Shown here: positions 16,133-18,003 of the stretch, one piece after another
Layout of the letters: each line of letters begins with the position of its first letter
Numbering within the stretch: the first letter of the stretch is position 1
From: an uncultured Collinsella sp.
GTDB taxonomy: Bacteria; Actinomycetota; Coriobacteriia; Coriobacteriales; Coriobacteriaceae
Direction of reading: 5' to 3'
Length of the DNA: 18,003 nucleotides
Assembly (NCBI GenBank): GCA_902495085.1
Contig: CABUWA010000023.1
Location: 1 to 18,003 of the forward strand
Notes under the pieces: model-generated
Seen by the model: the letters and a program-made list of their open reading frames with translations, nothing else
What the model was told of the DNA's origin: nothing
Database searches by the model: none
Position numbers and translations under genes: made by a program

Positions 16133-18003
16133 ATGGCTCAAGATAAGTTCGACGTGGGCGGCATGACATGCGCCGCCTGCCAGGCGCATGTGGACCGCGC
16201 CGTGAGCAAGCTCGACGGCGTCGAGAGCGTCGCGGTCAACCTGCTCGCCGGGTCCATGATGGTCGACTATGACCCCGCGCAGGTCTCCCCCGACGATATC
16301 TGCACCGCCGTCGACCGTGCCGGCTACTCGGCCTCGCCCGTCGATGCGGGCACCGGTGCCGCCGGCTCAAACGGCAGCACGCAAGCCAGGTCCGGCGCCG
16401 CCCACATGGAGTCGCCAACCAAAAAGCTGGAGGCCGCCGCCTCTGCCATGCGCACTCGTCTCATCGTCTCGATCGCATTCCTTATCCCACTGTTCTACAT
16501 AGGCATGGGGCACATGCTCGGATGGCCGCTGCCCGGCATTTTCACCGACCATACCCACAGCATGACGCTCGCCCTCACCGAGCTCGTCCTGCTCATCCCC
16601 ATCGTCTATGTCAACGACGCGTACTTTATCAACGGGTTTAAATCGCTCGCGCACGGCGCACCCACCATGGACGCTCTCATCGCCGTGGGCGCCACCGCTT
16701 CCATCGCCTGGTCGCTCTACGCCATGTTCATCATGGCCGACCAACTAGCCGCGGGTCAGGTGCACGAGGCCATGATGACGGGCATGGACAACCTGTATTT
16801 TGAGAGTGCGGGCACAATCCTGTCGCTCGTCACCGTGGGCAAATACCTCGAGACGCGCAGCAAATCCAAGACCGGTGGCGCCATCGAGGCGCTCATTGAC
16901 CTGGCGCCCAAGACCGCGACCGTCGTGGTCGAGGACGGTACCGAGGCCACCGTCGACGTCGATGCTATTCTGCCCGGCCAGGTGCTGCGCGTGCGTCCCG
17001 GCGAGTCCATCCCCGTTGACGGCGTGGTGCTCGAGGGCAGCTCGGCCGTGGACGAAAGTGCGCTGACCGGCGAGTCCATCCCCGTGGAGAAGACCGCCGG
17101 CGACACCGTCAACGCCGCCACCGTCAACCGCACGGGCTCGTTTACCTTCCGCGCCACGCGTGTGGGCGCTGACACGTCGCTCGCCAAGATTATCCAGCTC
17201 GTCGAGGACGCCAACGCCACCAAGGCACCCATCGCCCGCATGGCCGACAAGGTCGCCGGCGTGTTCGTGCCCGTGGTGTTTGTAATCTCTGCCGTAACTT
17301 TTGTGGCGTGGATGGCGCTGACCGGAAGCATCAACGAAGCGCTTACCTCCGCCGTCGCCGTGCTGGTGATCAGCTGCCCGTGTGCGCTGGGCCTGGCCAC
17401 GCCCGTCGCTATTATGGTCGGCACCGGCAAGGGCGCCGAGATGGGCATTCTGTTTAAGAGCGCCGAGGCGCTGGAGAATCTGCGCAACGTGGGCACCGTG
17501 GTACTCGATAAGACCGGCACCGTCACCCGCGGCAAACCGGCTGTGACCGACATTGTGGTTGCCGCGCGCGCCGACGGCTCGCCCGCTATGAGTGAAAAGG
17601 CGTTACTGAAACTCGCTGCCGCGCTCGAGCACTCGAGCGAGCACCCGCTGGCAGAGGCGATTATGGCCGAGTGCGAGGCGCGCGGAATCGTGGCGCGCAT
17701 GGTCGAGGACTTTGCTGCCGTGCCCGGGCGAGGCGTTACGGCACGCGAGGGGCAAAACGCCATTGCAGCCGGCAACGTACGCCTGATGGACGAGCTGGGC
17801 GTTACCGTGCCCGCGGGTCTTGCCGAACAGTTCGCCGCCGAAGGCAAGACGCCGTTGTTCTTTACCAAGAATGGAGAGCTTGTCGGCACCATCGCCGTGG
17901 CCGACGAGGTCAAGGAAACGAGTGCCGAGGCAATCGTCGCGCTCCGCAAGCTCGGCGTCGATGTGCGCATGCTCACCGGCGACAACCGCGTGACGGCCGA
18001 GGC
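16133..18003 (+). CDS. copA: Copper-exporting P1B-type ATPase CopA (3' end cut by window edge)
   Basis: Membrane pump that exports Cu(I) using ATP. The 623 visible residues contain one heavy-metal-binding domain with GMTCAAC (Cys13, Cys16), a linker of about 30 residues, the first transmembrane helices (about 108-235), the actuator motif TGES (312-315), the transmembrane metal site CPC (415-417, in ISCPCALGLATP), the phosphorylated Asp459 in DKTGT, SEHPL around His504, and MLTGDN (613-618). The start has AAAGGAG 6 bases before the ATG. The end of the ATP-binding domain and the last helices lie outside the window. A CsoR-like operator directly upstream supports copper regulation. Single N-terminal domain and CPC site favour Cu(I) or Ag(I) over zinc or cadmium. 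Confidence 0.96.
   Translation, partial: MAQDKFDVGGMTCAACQAHVDRAVSKLDGVESVAVNLLAGSMMVDYDPAQVSPDDICTAVDRAGYSASPVDAGTGAAGSNGSTQARSGAAHMESPTKKLEAAASAMRTRLIVSIAFLIPLFYIGMGHMLGWPLPGIFTDHTHSMTLALTELVLLIPIVYVNDAYFINGFKSLAHGAPTMDALIAVGATASIAWSLYAMFIMADQLAAGQVHEAMMTGMDNLYFESAGTILSLVTVGKYLETRSKSKTGGAIEALIDLAPKTATVVVEDGTEATVDVDAILPGQVLRVRPGESIPVDGVVLEGSSAVDESALTGESIPVEKTAGDTVNAATVNRTGSFTFRATRVGADTSLAKIIQLVEDANATKAPIARMADKVAGVFVPVVFVISAVTFVAWMALTGSINEALTSAVAVLVISCPCALGLATPVAIMVGTGKGAEMGILFKSAEALENLRNVGTVVLDKTGTVTRGKPAVTDIVVAARADGSPAMSEKALLKLAAALEHSSEHPLAEAIMAECEARGIVARMVEDFAAVPGRGVTAREGQNAIAAGNVRLMDELGVTVPAGLAEQFAAEGKTPLFFTKNGELVGTIAVADEVKETSAEAIVALRKLGVDVRMLTGDNRVTAE

Noticed and set aside
16756..17985. 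409-codon Ser/Thr-rich minus-strand open frame
   Set aside because: Antisense to the copper ATPase, whose motifs are complete on the plus strand.

Overview
The window is high-GC DNA from a gut actinobacterium of the class Coriobacteriia, most likely Collinsella or a close relative. This rests on gene content seen together: an [FeFe] hydrogenase operon, PTS sugar uptake with a family-4 phospho-glycosidase, a flavodoxin/ferredoxin EFR1-type protein, a membrane Ser/Thr kinase with a DUF6273-like outer domain, and strong G/C third-position bias. The species is an inference; no rRNA or marker gene is present.

Layout. (1) 1-3262, minus strand: a two-gene hydrogenase operon, an iron-sulfur/GltD-like flavoprotein followed by [FeFe] hydrogenase HydA, which runs off the left edge. 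A perfect palindrome with Rex-operator geometry lies upstream. (2) 3535-8022, minus strand: a four-gene alpha-glucoside PTS operon in the order EIIA, BglG/LicT-type antiterminator, EIIBC, 6-phospho-alpha-glucosidase. Its leader holds a promoter, a candidate antiterminator RNA target and an upstream pair of direct repeats. (3) 8366-9127, minus strand: a flavodoxin-like/2x[4Fe-4S] protein, preceded by a 600-base non-coding stretch with an inverted-repeat element. (4) 9746-11995, minus strand: a DEAD-box RNA helicase with a tail of about 260 residues rich in Arg-Gly. (5) 12503-15721, plus strand: an FHA-domain protein and a transmembrane Ser/Thr kinase. (6) 15763-15982: three tandem copies of a 59-base palindromic element; a fourth copy sits at 12266-12324, so copies flank the FHA/kinase pair. 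(7) 16133-18003, plus strand: a copper-exporting P1B ATPase behind a CsoR-like operator, running off the right edge.

How the genes work together. The PTS imports and phosphorylates a maltose-like sugar, the GH4 enzyme hydrolyses the phospho-sugar, and the antiterminator probably controls the operon according to PTS flux. The hydrogenase operon would dispose of fermentation electrons as H2 (or take up H2) through a pyridine-nucleotide flavoprotein. The FHA/kinase pair looks like a signalling module with an extracytoplasmic sensor. The copper ATPase is a separate metal-defence unit.

The best candidates for something undescribed are the alternating palindromic repeat array and the FHA/kinase module it flanks. 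The FHA protein carries an internal ETT motif like that of GarA/OdhI, lacks the canonical FHA arginine, and has an unrecognised N-terminal region.
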